The notes beneath the pieces are model-generated. The model was not told the origin of the DNA, searched no databases, and saw nothing but the letters and a program-made list of their open reading frames with translations. Positions 18,423 through 26,222 of a stretch of DNA of 64,000 nt are shown piece by piece (the stretch's first letter is position 1; every line of letters starts with the position of its first letter). The stretch spans positions 1 to 64,000 of the forward strand of contig NZ_JQJY01000004.1 of the NCBI RefSeq assembly GCF_000745775.1, read 5' to 3'. Position numbers and translations under genes: made by a program. This stretch comes from Flavobacterium sp. ASV13 (GTDB taxonomy: Bacteria; Bacteroidota; Bacteroidia; Flavobacteriales; Flavobacteriaceae).

Positions 18423-18818
18423 ATGGATACAATTTCAGCAAAAATAGATACACGTTTGTATCGCACGGAAATTACATCGGCAAGTGGAAATGTCTTAATT
18501 TCAGACGAGCCACAACAACTTGGAGGAAAAAATTTAGGGTTAAATCCTACTGAACTTTTGGCTTCATCATTAGCATCTTGCACATTAATTACTTTAAGAA
18601 TGTACATTAATCGCAAGCAATGGAATGTTGAAGAAATCAATATCAAAATTGATTTTGAAAGAGATTCAGAGCGAAATTGTACCTCATTTACCAGAAGAAT
18701 TGAAGTAATCGGCGAAGTTGACGAAACGCAAAGACAAAGATTGGAAACGATTGCAAACAGCTGTCCAATTCACAAAACACTGACAAATTCAATCGAAATC
18801 AAAACCACATTAATTTAA
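18423..18818 (+). CDS. OsmC family protein
   Basis: This 131-residue protein has the OsmC/Ohr fold with both redox cysteines: one in SLASCTLITLRMYINRK (about residue 53) and one in NSCPIHKTLTNSI (about residue 119). OsmC-like proteins reduce organic hydroperoxides using such Cys pairs. It starts 2 nt after the pirin stop and is followed after 4 nt by the GNAT gene, so the three are likely one transcript. It is closer to the YhfA-like OsmC branch than to Ohr, which is an inference from its short sequence. Confidence 0.93.
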   Translation: MDTISAKIDTRLYRTEITSASGNVLISDEPQQLGGKNLGLNPTELLASSLASCTLITLRMYINRKQWNVEEINIKIDFERDSERNCTSFTRRIEVIGEVDETQRQRLETIANSCPIHKTLTNSIEIKTTLI

Positions 18819-18822
18819 AAAC

Positions 18823-19107
18823 ATGGAAATTCAACAAATAAACGATACAAGAAGAGGTTATTTTGAAGCAATAGAAGACGGAAAAGAAGCTGGAAAAATG
18901 ACTTATACATGGGCCGGAGACTCAAAATTTATAATTGATCACACGGAAGTAAGTCCCGATTTTAATGGAAAAGGTGTTGGTAAAAAACTTGTTATGGCCG
19001 CTGTAGAATATGCGAGAGCTAATAATTTAAAAATTATTCCGCTTTGTCCTTTTGCTAAAAGTGTTTTTGATAAGGTTCCTGAAATACATGATGTACTTTT
19101 TTCTTAA
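18823..19107 (+). CDS. Small GNAT-family N-acetyltransferase (YjdJ-like)
   Basis: This 94-residue single-domain protein contains the acetyl-CoA-binding phrase DFNGKGVGKKLVMAAVEYAR and the ending IPLCPFAKSVFDKVPE. That combination is characteristic of the short Gcn5-related family that includes YjdJ and human NATD1. The substrate is unknown. It is the last gene of the pirin-OsmC-GNAT group and is followed directly by a nested inverted-repeat element. Confidence 0.92.
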   Translation: MEIQQINDTRRGYFEAIEDGKEAGKMTYTWAGDSKFIIDHTEVSPDFNGKGVGKKLVMAAVEYARANNLKIIPLCPFAKSVFDKVPEIHDVLFS

Positions 19108-19120
19108 AGGGGCTAAGCTT

Positions 19121-19262
19121 TTTTAACCGCAATCCCGATAGCTATCGGGAGCAAAAGGATTGCGCAAAGTTCGCAAAGTTTTTTTTTAGATAAAGCTTTG
19201 CGAACTTTGCGTTTATATTAAGTTTTAGTATATAAAAAACCTTGCGTTCTTTGCGGTTAAAA
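19121..19262. repeat. Nested inverted-repeat element (REP-like)
   Basis: The outer arms TTTTAACCGCAA (19121-19132) and TTGCGGTTAAAA (19251-19262) are perfect inverted repeats. Inside are the 18-bp palindrome TCCCGATAGCTATCGGGA (19133-19150) and a second inverted repeat CGCAAAGTTCGCAAAG (19163-19178) with CTTTGCGAACTTTGCG (19196-19211). The element fills most of the spacer between the GNAT and adenosine deaminase genes. Confidence 0.85.
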
Positions 19263-19305
19263 TCAACGTAACAAAATTCAATTTTCAAATTTCTCCGAAA
19301 ACTCG

Positions 19306-19313
19306 TATATTTG
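19306..19313 (+). promoter_or_regulatory. -7 promoter element of the adenosine deaminase gene
   Basis: TATATTTG, followed by C, matches TAnnTTTG and lies 21 nt before the ATG at 19335. Confidence 0.55.
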
Positions 19314-19334
19314 CGCGTAATTTAAACTTAGAGT

Positions 19335-20750
19335 ATGACAAGGATAATTACGCTTTTCTGTATTTTTATAGCACAAATCGGCTTTTCTCAAACTGCTGAA
19401 AGTTATTTAGAAAAAATCAGAAATAATGAAGCTCTCTTAACAGCTTTTTTTCAACAAATGCCAAAAGGAGGCGATTTACACCACCATTTTTCAGGATCAA
19501 TTTATGCCGAACCGCTTTTAGAAAGAGCCATTTCTGAGAACTTTTATGTTAATTTAGAAACTTTGGCAGTTTCAAAAACAAAACCTGAAAAAGGAAACTG
19601 GATAAATTTCGATAGTATAAAAAAACTCGAAAAACTGGATTATTACGAGCAACAAATCATGCAAACTTGGTCGATTAAAGATTATAATGGTTCAGTTCCT
19701 TCTGACGATCAGTTTTTTGATTCATTTATGAAATTTGAGCCGACAATTCCAGGACATTTTGCTGAAGGAATGCTCGAATTGAAAAAGCGTGCCGTTGCCG
19801 AAAATGTAAGTTATATTGAAACACAATTATCTACAATTCCGTGCGATATGAATGTTTCAGATTTATCGGATTTTAATTCAAAATTGCGTCAGGCATCTTC
19901 TCAAAAAGATGAAAAAGCAGTTCTAAAACTTTTAGACGATTTATACAAATCGCTTCAGAAAAAAGATGCCAAAAAATACGCCGAAGATTTCAATACAAAT
20001 TTCTTAGCAAAACTTCACAAAGACTTAAAAATTGATGACGAAAAATTCACAATGCGTTATCAAAACTTTGTGCTTCGTTTTATGGAACCTGTAGATTTAT
20101 TCAAAAATCTGGTTATCGCTTTTATTTCTTCTAACGAAAGCAAATTGACTGCAGGAGTAAATATTGTTTCTCCGGAGCACGGACAGACTTCTATGAAAGA
20201 TTATTGGCTTCACATGGTCATGTTTAAATACTGCCACGATAAATTTCCGAATGTAAAATACACGCTTCACGCGGGCGAATTGACTTTAGGTTTGGTTCAG
20301 CCAGAAGAATTGACTTGGCATATTAACGATGCCATTTATGTTGCCGGAGCCAACAGAATTGGTCATGGCGTTGATATCGCTTACGAAGCGAATTCGTATG
20401 ATTTATTAAAATATATGTCGAAAAACAATATTCCGATTGAGATTAATTTAGCGAGTAACGAATTCATTTTAAAAGTAAAAGAGAACAGACATCCGTTTAC
20501 GCTTTACAAAGAATTTAATGTGCCAATTGTAATCAGTACAGACGATGCAGGAATTTTAAGAAGTAATATGACGGAGCAATATGTTTTATTGGCCAAAAGA
20601 TATCAGGACGTTTCGTATGCGACTATAAAACAATATGTTTACAATAGTATTAATTATAGTTTTATCCAAGATGAATCGGTTAAAAAACAATTGATTAAAG
20701 ATTTAGATAATCGTTTTAAAACTTTTGAAGCGAAGTTTTCTAAAAACTAA
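19335..20750 (+). CDS. Exported adenosine deaminase family protein
   Basis: This 471-residue member of the metal-dependent adenosine deaminase superfamily begins with a signal peptide ending IGFSQT near residue 20, so it should act outside the cytoplasm, unlike the housekeeping enzyme. Catalytic landmarks are H49 and H51 in GDLHHHFSGS, HAGELT, GHGVDIAYE and the STDDAGI aspartate pair. The extra N-terminal 90 residues before the barrel resemble the secreted ADGF/CECR1-like branch. It should convert (deoxy)adenosine to inosine for purine salvage. Substrate choice is an inference. It is monocistronic, flanked by inverted-repeat elements on both sides. Confidence 0.9.
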   Translation: MTRIITLFCIFIAQIGFSQTAESYLEKIRNNEALLTAFFQQMPKGGDLHHHFSGSIYAEPLLERAISENFYVNLETLAVSKTKPEKGNWINFDSIKKLEKLDYYEQQIMQTWSIKDYNGSVPSDDQFFDSFMKFEPTIPGHFAEGMLELKKRAVAENVSYIETQLSTIPCDMNVSDLSDFNSKLRQASSQKDEKAVLKLLDDLYKSLQKKDAKKYAEDFNTNFLAKLHKDLKIDDEKFTMRYQNFVLRFMEPVDLFKNLVIAFISSNESKLTAGVNIVSPEHGQTSMKDYWLHMVMFKYCHDKFPNVKYTLHAGELTLGLVQPEELTWHINDAIYVAGANRIGHGVDIAYEANSYDLLKYMSKNNIPIEINLASNEFILKVKENRHPFTLYKEFNVPIVISTDDAGILRSNMTEQYVLLAKRYQDVSYATIKQYVYNSINYSFIQDESVKKQLIKDLDNRFKTFEAKFSKN

Positions 20751-20765
20751 TCTTTGCGAAAATTG

Positions 20766-20859
20766 CACGCAGATTTAAACAGATTTAAGCTGATAAACAC
20801 AGATTTTATTAATAAAATATCAAAAATAACATCTGCTTAAATCTGTTTAAATCTGCGTG
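20766..20859. repeat. 25-bp inverted repeat
   Basis: Perfect 25-bp arms at 20766-20790 and 20835-20859 (left arm begins CACGCAGATTTAAACAG) flank a 44-nt centre. The arm is itself built from two AGATTTAA units. It fills the spacer between the adenosine deaminase and ABM genes and could also act as a terminator-like hairpin. Confidence 0.85.
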
Positions 20860-20876
20860 AAAAAACATTTACAATT

Positions 20877-21179
20877 ATGATTATAGAAGCCGTATATCTT
20901 TTTATAAAACCAGAATTAGCATCAACATTTGAAGCTGATTTTACAAAAGCAAGTCAATATATTTCATCAATCGAAGGTTATTTAGGACATCGTTTAGAAA
21001 AATGTCTTGAAGTCGAAAATAAATATCTTTTATTAGTTGATTGGAATACACTAGAAGATCATACAATCGTTTTTAGAACTTCTGAGGCATATTTAGAATG
21101 GAAAAAGATTTTGCATCATTATTATGAACCGTTTCCAATTGTAGAACATTTTGAAACGGTTTTTCAAAATAAAAAATAG
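20877..21179 (+). CDS. Antibiotic biosynthesis monooxygenase (ABM) domain protein
   Basis: This 100-residue ferredoxin-like alpha/beta-barrel protein has the order typical of ABM proteins: first strand MIIEAVYLFIKPE, helix FEADFTKASQYI, GYLGHRLEKCLE, LLLVDWNTLEDH and FRTSEAYLEWKKILHHYYE. Members include quinol and heme oxygenases, but many small ones are uncharacterised; no specific substrate can be inferred. It starts after an inverted-repeat element and its stop is 2 nt before the rlmH ATG. Confidence 0.88.
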   Translation: MIIEAVYLFIKPELASTFEADFTKASQYISSIEGYLGHRLEKCLEVENKYLLLVDWNTLEDHTIVFRTSEAYLEWKKILHHYYEPFPIVEHFETVFQNKK

Positions 21180-21181
21180 AC

Positions 21182-21655
21182 ATGAACATCAAACTCATCG
21201 CCATCGGCAAAACAGATAATAAATCGCTTCAAACTTTGATTGACGATTATACCAAACGTTTGTCTTTTTACATCAAATTTGATTTGGAGATTATTCCTGA
21301 TATCAAAAATGTAAAAAACTTGTCTGAAAGTCAGCAAAAGGAAAAAGAAGGCGAACTGATTCTATCAAAACTTTCTGCAACAGATCAGTTGATTTTGTTG
21401 GATGAAAACGGAAAAACTTTCTCTAGCGTTGGTTTTTCTGAAGAATTGCAAAAGAAAATGAATTCTGGTGTAAAAACGTTAGTTTTTGTTATTGGAGGTC
21501 CTTATGGTTTTTCTGAAACGGTTTATAAAAAAGCGCAAGGAAAAGTTTCGCTTTCGCTGATGACGTTTTCACATCAAATGGTTCGTTTGTTTTTTATCGA
21601 ACAATTGTACCGCGGATTTACGATTTTACGAAATGAACCTTATCATCATCAATAA
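21182..21655 (+). CDS. rlmH: 23S rRNA (pseudouridine1915-N3)-methyltransferase
   Basis: RlmH methylates pseudouridine 1915 in helix 69 of 23S rRNA. The 157-residue SPOUT protein has the SAM-binding knot segments LILLDENGKTFSS and FVIGGPYGFSE, then the conserved C-terminal SLMTFSHQMVRLFFIEQLYR and the terminal YHHQ. The length is exactly as expected. It is translationally close-coupled (2-nt gap) to the ABM gene and converges on a minus-strand orphan pair. Confidence 0.97.
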   Translation: MNIKLIAIGKTDNKSLQTLIDDYTKRLSFYIKFDLEIIPDIKNVKNLSESQQKEKEGELILSKLSATDQLILLDENGKTFSSVGFSEELQKKMNSGVKTLVFVIGGPYGFSETVYKKAQGKVSLSLMTFSHQMVRLFFIEQLYRGFTILRNEPYHHQ

Positions 21656-21695
21656 TGGTTAATCGTTGATTTGTTTAATTGTTTAATCGCAGTTT

Positions 21696-22343
21696 TTAAA
21701 AAATGAATTCTTCGTCTTCATTTATAAAAACGAATGGAATCTTTTTATCAATTATAGTTTTTACTAAAATCTTGCATTGAATATATTCTTCATAATTCAT
21801 GTTTTTATCATATGAAAATGTAATTTGAGCTTTTGGATTGATAACTAAACTATCTAAAAATGGTTTTAAATTACTTTTTGGAAAATCATAGGTTTTTCTT
21901 CCACTGTATTTTACCATTCCGTTCTTTTTAAAATACAGCTGGCTTCTGTTATTCGCAATTTCCATTTTATAATACACTTTCGTGAAAGGCAAAAAAGCTA
22001 AATTCTTTCCGATTGAATCAGCGTAAGAATAATAATTTTGTGCATTTTCATTTTTATGCGCGCTGTCGCCACGCTTTTTTTTCTGTAATTTTATTACTTC
22101 CGGAATTAGTAATTTTAAAGGCAAACGTTTGTCGATATTGAAAATCCAATTGGTGGAAATGATGCTGTTTTTTCGATTTACATCTGCAATTGTGTCTTTC
22201 CCTTCGGTTTTAAAAAAGATGTAAATTGGCGAATGATCCTGAACGTCTTTTACAATTGTAACGCTTGATTTTGGAAGTAAAACGTCTTTTTTTTCTCCGC
22301 AGGAGAAAAGAATAAAAGCAATGATTAGAGTGAAATATTTCAT
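21696..22343 (-). CDS. Putative lipoprotein of unknown function
   Basis: I do not recognise this protein. Started at the ATG at 22343 it has 215 residues and a good lipoprotein signal, with lipobox FSC after MKYFTLIIAFIL and GEKKDVL following the Cys. An upstream ATG at 22370 would add nine polar residues before the signal and overlap the previous gene, so I prefer the later start. The body has several predicted beta strands and many Lys and Tyr. It begins 16 nt after the 313-residue orphan, suggesting a two-gene unit. No catalytic motif is visible. Confidence 0.75.
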   Translation of the reverse strand: MKYFTLIIAFILFSCGEKKDVLLPKSSVTIVKDVQDHSPIYIFFKTEGKDTIADVNRKNSIISTNWIFNIDKRLPLKLLIPEVIKLQKKKRGDSAHKNENAQNYYSYADSIGKNLAFLPFTKVYYKMEIANNRSQLYFKKNGMVKYSGRKTYDFPKSNLKPFLDSLVINPKAQITFSYDKNMNYEEYIQCKILVKTIIDKKIPFVFINEDEEFIF

Positions 22344-22359
22344 AAAAGTGAAATCATGT

Positions 22360-23301
22360 TTATTTTCCATTTAAAAAATCAATAATACTTTTCCAAAACG
22401 ACTTTGGCGTATCCTCTTTTTCATCTTTATAATCTTCTTCCCCTTCATAAATTCTTTTCAAACCAATATTTTGTTTATTATCTATTTCTAATGCTTTCTT
22501 ATCATTTTCAATTGGCTGACTATATTCAAATGGTCTAACATTAAATGCATCTGCTCTATAACTCTTTGATGTACATTCCTTTTTAAGATCTTCACCAATC
22601 GATGCGAGATTTAAATTTTCACCAGTCTCAAAATTGTCAATATTAAAATTATATTCTATGCCTAAAAAAGTATCTTCTAGCAAGTCTTTAATATCATTAA
22701 TAGTTTCTTCACTGTCATTAAAAATCCTTCCTAAAACTTTAGTCCATTGATCGTTAACCTTCATGAAATAAAGCTCAAAACAATTTTCTTTTATTAGAAG
22801 AGCCTCATTATCTGCAAAACGAAATATATAATCTTTATTACCATCAAAATCACTAAAAAGAGTAAAACATAATACTGTAAATGTAAAATTCAGAATATCT
22901 CCATTTATCCCTCCTTTATCTATAAAAAAGTCCCTTCTAAAAGGATAATAAAACCAAGAATCAAAATTAGGATCTAACTTTTGAAGCAAAAATTTATGAG
23001 CTGAATGATGGAAATCCTGCTCAAAAACTTTAACACCATTTTTTATGATAAAGCCTTCCGAAGAACATTTTCCACCAAAACAATCTACTTCGATATAAGC
23101 TATTTCTTTTTCTATAATTTTTTCTGAGAACTGCACTAAATCACTCTCAAAACTTGTATCAGCCTGACAGACAATTCCCGAAAAAGGAGTGTAAATCTCT
23201 CTAACATTATACAATTCAAAATTAGCAGTGACAATGCTTTTTAAATCTGATAATTTATCTTTTTTTTCTCGTATTATTATCGAATAACTGGTATAGCTCA
23301 T
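22360..23301 (-). CDS. Hypothetical protein, 313 residues
   Basis: I do not recognise this family. The protein is acidic and soluble with no signal peptide or membrane helix. It contains a Cys/Gly-rich phrase VDCFGGKCSSEGF near residue 73, a central aromatic stretch around SWFYYPFRRDFFIDKGG, and an acidic Lys/Glu-rich tail before a final FWKSIIDFLNGK helix. It lies upstream of an orphan lipoprotein and downstream of folP (25-nt gap) on the same strand. The mix resembles small orphan toxin-immunity-type proteins in general character only; I make no functional claim. Confidence 0.7.
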   Translation of the reverse strand: MSYTSYSIIIREKKDKLSDLKSIVTANFELYNVREIYTPFSGIVCQADTSFESDLVQFSEKIIEKEIAYIEVDCFGGKCSSEGFIIKNGVKVFEQDFHHSAHKFLLQKLDPNFDSWFYYPFRRDFFIDKGGINGDILNFTFTVLCFTLFSDFDGNKDYIFRFADNEALLIKENCFELYFMKVNDQWTKVLGRIFNDSEETINDIKDLLEDTFLGIEYNFNIDNFETGENLNLASIGEDLKKECTSKSYRADAFNVRPFEYSQPIENDKKALEIDNKQNIGLKRIYEGEEDYKDEKEDTPKSFWKSIIDFLNGK

Positions 23302-23326
23302 TGTTTATATTTTAATTTTAGTATTA

Positions 23327-24151
23327 TTAAACGTAGATTTTATTAAACAAGGTAACACATTCCACAGCTTCCTTCACATCATGAACACGCAAAATTTTTG
23401 CACCTTTTGTCAAAGCAATTGTATTCAAAAACGTAGTTCCGTTTAAAGCTTCCTGCGCTGTAATATCAAGCGTTTTATAAATCATTGATTTTCTTGAAAT
23501 TCCAGCTAAAACTGGCAATTCCAACAAATTAAAAAGTTCCATTTTTTGCATGACTTCATAATTCTGATCGGTTGTTTTGGCAAAACCGAAACCTGGATCG
23601 AGAATCAAATCGTTGATTCCTAAAGCTCTTGCCTTTTTTACTTTTTCCGAAAAATAAAAAAGAATCTCTTTTAAAATATCATCGTACTGGGTCAAACTCT
23701 GCATCGTTTGCGGATTACCGCGCATGTGCATCATAATATACGGAACGTTATATTTTGCTATAACCTCAAACATTTTATTGTCAAGTTCTCCCGCCGCAAT
23801 GTCATTTATAATGGCTGCGCCGCTTTCTATACTCGCTTTTGCAACTTCGGCTCTGAAAGTATCAATTGACAATAAAGCTTTCGGAAAATGCTTTAAAATC
23901 AATTCTATGGCTGGAACAATTCTGTCAATTTCTTCTTGTTCCGAAACAAATTCGGCACTTGGTTTGCTTGAGTAAGCACCAATATCAATAAAAGTCGCAC
24001 CTTCGGAAAGCATTTTATCAACTTGCGAAATAATTTCGTCTTCGTTTTTATATTTTCCTCCATCAAAGAAAGAATTTGGCGTAACATTTAAAATCCCCAT
24101 TACTTTAGGAATCGATAAATCTATAAGTTCGCCTTTGCAGTTAATTGTCAT
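23327..24151 (-). CDS. folP: Dihydropteroate synthase
   Basis: FolP condenses p-aminobenzoate with dihydropterin pyrophosphate in folate synthesis and is the sulfonamide target. The 274-residue TIM barrel shows GILNVTPNSFFDGGKY near the start, FIDIGAYSSKPSA, the DTFRAEVA strand, MMHMRGNP, DPGFGFAKT and LAGISRKSMIY with the pterin-binding Lys. The loop-2 SSKP replaces the commoner SSRPG, a plausible natural variant. It is divergent from the DUF1599 gene across a spacer full of inverted repeats. Confidence 0.97.
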   Translation of the reverse strand: MTINCKGELIDLSIPKVMGILNVTPNSFFDGGKYKNEDEIISQVDKMLSEGATFIDIGAYSSKPSAEFVSEQEEIDRIVPAIELILKHFPKALLSIDTFRAEVAKASIESGAAIINDIAAGELDNKMFEVIAKYNVPYIMMHMRGNPQTMQSLTQYDDILKEILFYFSEKVKKARALGINDLILDPGFGFAKTTDQNYEVMQKMELFNLLELPVLAGISRKSMIYKTLDITAQEALNGTTFLNTIALTKGAKILRVHDVKEAVECVTLFNKIYV

Positions 24152-24162
24152 TTGTTTATTTT

Positions 24163-24323
24163 GTTTCAGGTTTCAAGTTTCAAGTTGATGCAGATTGCGC
24201 AAGTTCTGGAACTTGAAACCTGAAACCTGAAACTTTTTAAACTACTTTCGAGTTTCAAGTTATAACCGTTAACACTTTGTTTAGAAAAAACTTGGAACAA
24301 AGAAAACCTGAAACTTGAAACTC
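24163..24323. repeat. Two linked inverted repeats built on one core
   Basis: GTTTCAGGTTTCAAGTT (24163-24179) pairs with AACTTGAAACCTGAAAC (24210-24226), and GAGTTTCAAGTT (24250-24261) pairs with AACTTGAAACTC (24312-24323). Both use the same GTTTCAAGTT core, so four related units fill the divergent folP/DUF1599 spacer. Confidence 0.85.
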
Positions 24324-24376
24324 TTAAAAAATTATCCTTATTTTTGGAAAAATTTAAGCAAATATACAGCATATAA

Positions 24377-24916
24377 ATGAAGAATACTTCCCAAGAATTT
24401 GATAATGTTATCGCGGTTTGCCGAACCTTATTCATCAATAAAATGAAAGATTACGGCAGTGCATGGAGAATTTTAAGACTTCCTTCTCTAACTGATCAAA
24501 TTTTCATAAAAGCGCAACGAATCAGAAGTTTACAAGAAAACGATATCCGTAAAGTGGATGAAGATGAAAAAGGAGAATTTATCGGAATAATCAATTATTC
24601 AATCATGGCTTTAATTCAGCTTGAATTAGGTGTTGTTGATCAGCCGGATCTTGACGTTGAAAAAGCAACTGAATTATATGACGCTAAAGTAAAGCTGACA
24701 AAAGACTTAATGGAAGCAAAAAATCACGATTACGGAGAAGCATGGCGTGATATGCGTGTGAGTTCTTTAACCGATTTGATTCTGCAAAAACTCCTTCGCG
24801 TTAAGCAAATTGAAGATAATAAAGGAAAAACTTTAGTTTCTGAAGGCATTGATGCTAATTATCAGGATATGATTAATTATTCTGTTTTTGCATTAATTCT
24901 AAATCCGATAAAATAA
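24377..24916 (+). CDS. DUF1599 domain-containing protein, duplicated domain
   Basis: This 179-residue soluble protein is made of two copies of the DUF1599 (nucleotide-modification-associated) unit. Copy one (about 10-80) has INKMKDYGSAWRILRLPSLTDQI; copy two (about 108-178) has EAKNHDYGEAWRDMRVSSLTDLI. Both keep the K-x-x-D/H-Y-G-x-A-W core and a downstream NYSxxALI helix. The domain is all-alpha and found in Bacteroidetes and phages; the biochemical role is not established. It lies 76 nt before the BT_3928-family gene, an order I remember as conserved in Bacteroidetes. Confidence 0.93.
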   Translation: MKNTSQEFDNVIAVCRTLFINKMKDYGSAWRILRLPSLTDQIFIKAQRIRSLQENDIRKVDEDEKGEFIGIINYSIMALIQLELGVVDQPDLDVEKATELYDAKVKLTKDLMEAKNHDYGEAWRDMRVSSLTDLILQKLLRVKQIEDNKGKTLVSEGIDANYQDMINYSVFALILNPIK

Positions 24917-24992
24917 ATCAAATTCCAAAAAAGAAATTTCAGATTCCAATGCTAAACTTGGAGTTTAGAATTTTAATACTTAAATATTTGTT

Positions 24993-26114
24993 ATGAAAAA
25001 CATCCTTACCCAATTCTCCCGCTTATTTGTCGGTGTATTATTTATCATTTCCGGATTAATCAAACTAAACGATCCTGTTGGTTTCTCTTATAAATTAGCA
25101 GAATATTTCAGCGAGCCGGTTTTCAATATGCCATTTTTAGAGCCATTGGCTTTAGGATTAGCTATCTTTTTAGTTATTCTGGAAGTAGTTTTAGGCGTAA
25201 TGTTGTTAGTTGGCTATAAATCAAAATTGACCATTTGGGCATTATTGCTTTTAATTGTTTTCTTCACGTTTCTTACCTTCTATTCTGCTTATTTTGATGT
25301 AGTAAAAGATTGCGGATGTTTTGGAGATGCTTTACACTTAACACCTTGGCAATCCTTTACAAAAGATGTTGTTTTGCTATTCTTTATCCTGATTTTATTC
25401 ATCAATAAAAAATTAGTAAAACCATTATTTTCAAAAATGGTGACCAACATTCTTACTTTGTTAAGCATTGTTTTATGCGTTTTCATGGCAGTTTGGGTTT
25501 TAAACCATAATCCGATCAAAGATTTCCGTCCGTATAAAGTGGGAACGAATATCGAAAAAGGAATGGAAATTCCGGAAGGCGCACCAAAATCGGTTGTAGA
25601 AATGATTTTCATTTACAAAGTAAACGGCGTTGACAAAGAATTTACCGAAAAAGATTTAATGAATATTCCCGAAGGTGCCACTTTCGTGGATAGAAAAGAC
25701 AAAGTAATCACTGAAGGTTTTGTACCGCCAATTCACGATTTCACGATGACAAAAGACGATTCTGATTATAAAGAAGAATTATTGAAAGAACCAAAATTAG
25801 TCATTTTTGTTACTTACGATTTAGCTTTATCAAATCCGGAAGGAATGAAAAAATTAGCAAAAGTTGCTGCGGATGCAAAAGCTAAAGGTTATAAAGTTAT
25901 TGGAATGACGGCTTCTGGAACTGAAGAAATTGCAAAAGCTAAAAAACAATATGGCTTGAATGTTGATTTTTATTTCTGTGATGCAACAGCTTTAAAAACA
26001 GTTGAAAGAGCAAATCCGAGCATTGTGGTTTTACACAAAGGAACTATAGTTCAAAAAGTACATTACAACGATGTTGATGATTTAAAGTTATCTGATGTTG
26101 CTTATGGGATTTAA
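24993..26114 (+). CDS. BT_3928 family membrane protein (DoxX/MauE-like plus thioredoxin-like domain)
   Basis: This 373-residue protein has an N-terminal DoxX/MauE-type four-helix membrane domain (about 1-140), including LFIISGLIKLNDPVGF and a CGCFGDALHLTPWQS motif with two cysteines at a membrane edge. A fifth helix lies near 150. A thioredoxin-like periplasmic domain (about 240-373) lacks a CxxC pair. MauE-like proteins relate to disulfide chemistry, so a role in envelope redox is plausible but unproven. NCBI-style naming is BT_3928 family. The operon context with DUF1599 upstream and a TlpA-like gene plus tpiA downstream fits the Bacteroidetes pattern. Confidence 0.9.
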   Translation: MKNILTQFSRLFVGVLFIISGLIKLNDPVGFSYKLAEYFSEPVFNMPFLEPLALGLAIFLVILEVVLGVMLLVGYKSKLTIWALLLLIVFFTFLTFYSAYFDVVKDCGCFGDALHLTPWQSFTKDVVLLFFILILFINKKLVKPLFSKMVTNILTLLSIVLCVFMAVWVLNHNPIKDFRPYKVGTNIEKGMEIPEGAPKSVVEMIFIYKVNGVDKEFTEKDLMNIPEGATFVDRKDKVITEGFVPPIHDFTMTKDDSDYKEELLKEPKLVIFVTYDLALSNPEGMKKLAKVAADAKAKGYKVIGMTASGTEEIAKAKKQYGLNVDFYFCDATALKTVERANPSIVVLHKGTIVQKVHYNDVDDLKLSDVAYGI

Positions 26115-26131
26115 AAAATCTTAACAATATA

Positions 26132-26181
26132 AATAACGCCAATATTTCTATTTTTTTTTAGATATATTGGCGTTATTTTTT
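26132..26181 (+). terminator. Terminator after the BT_3928 gene
   Basis: AATAACGCCAATAT (26132-26145) pairs perfectly with ATATTGGCGTTATT (26164-26177), followed by a T run to 26181. The loop is long (18 nt). It separates the DUF1599-BT_3928 pair from the next gene. Confidence 0.75.
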
Positions 26182-26222
26182 GAAAATCAAACTAAACCAA
26201 TTCCAATTAAAAACAAAATAGA

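Noticed and set aside
24166..24438. 90-codon minus-strand frame between folP and DUF1599
   Set aside because: It is made of translated inverted-repeat units and overlaps the real start of the DUF1599 gene.
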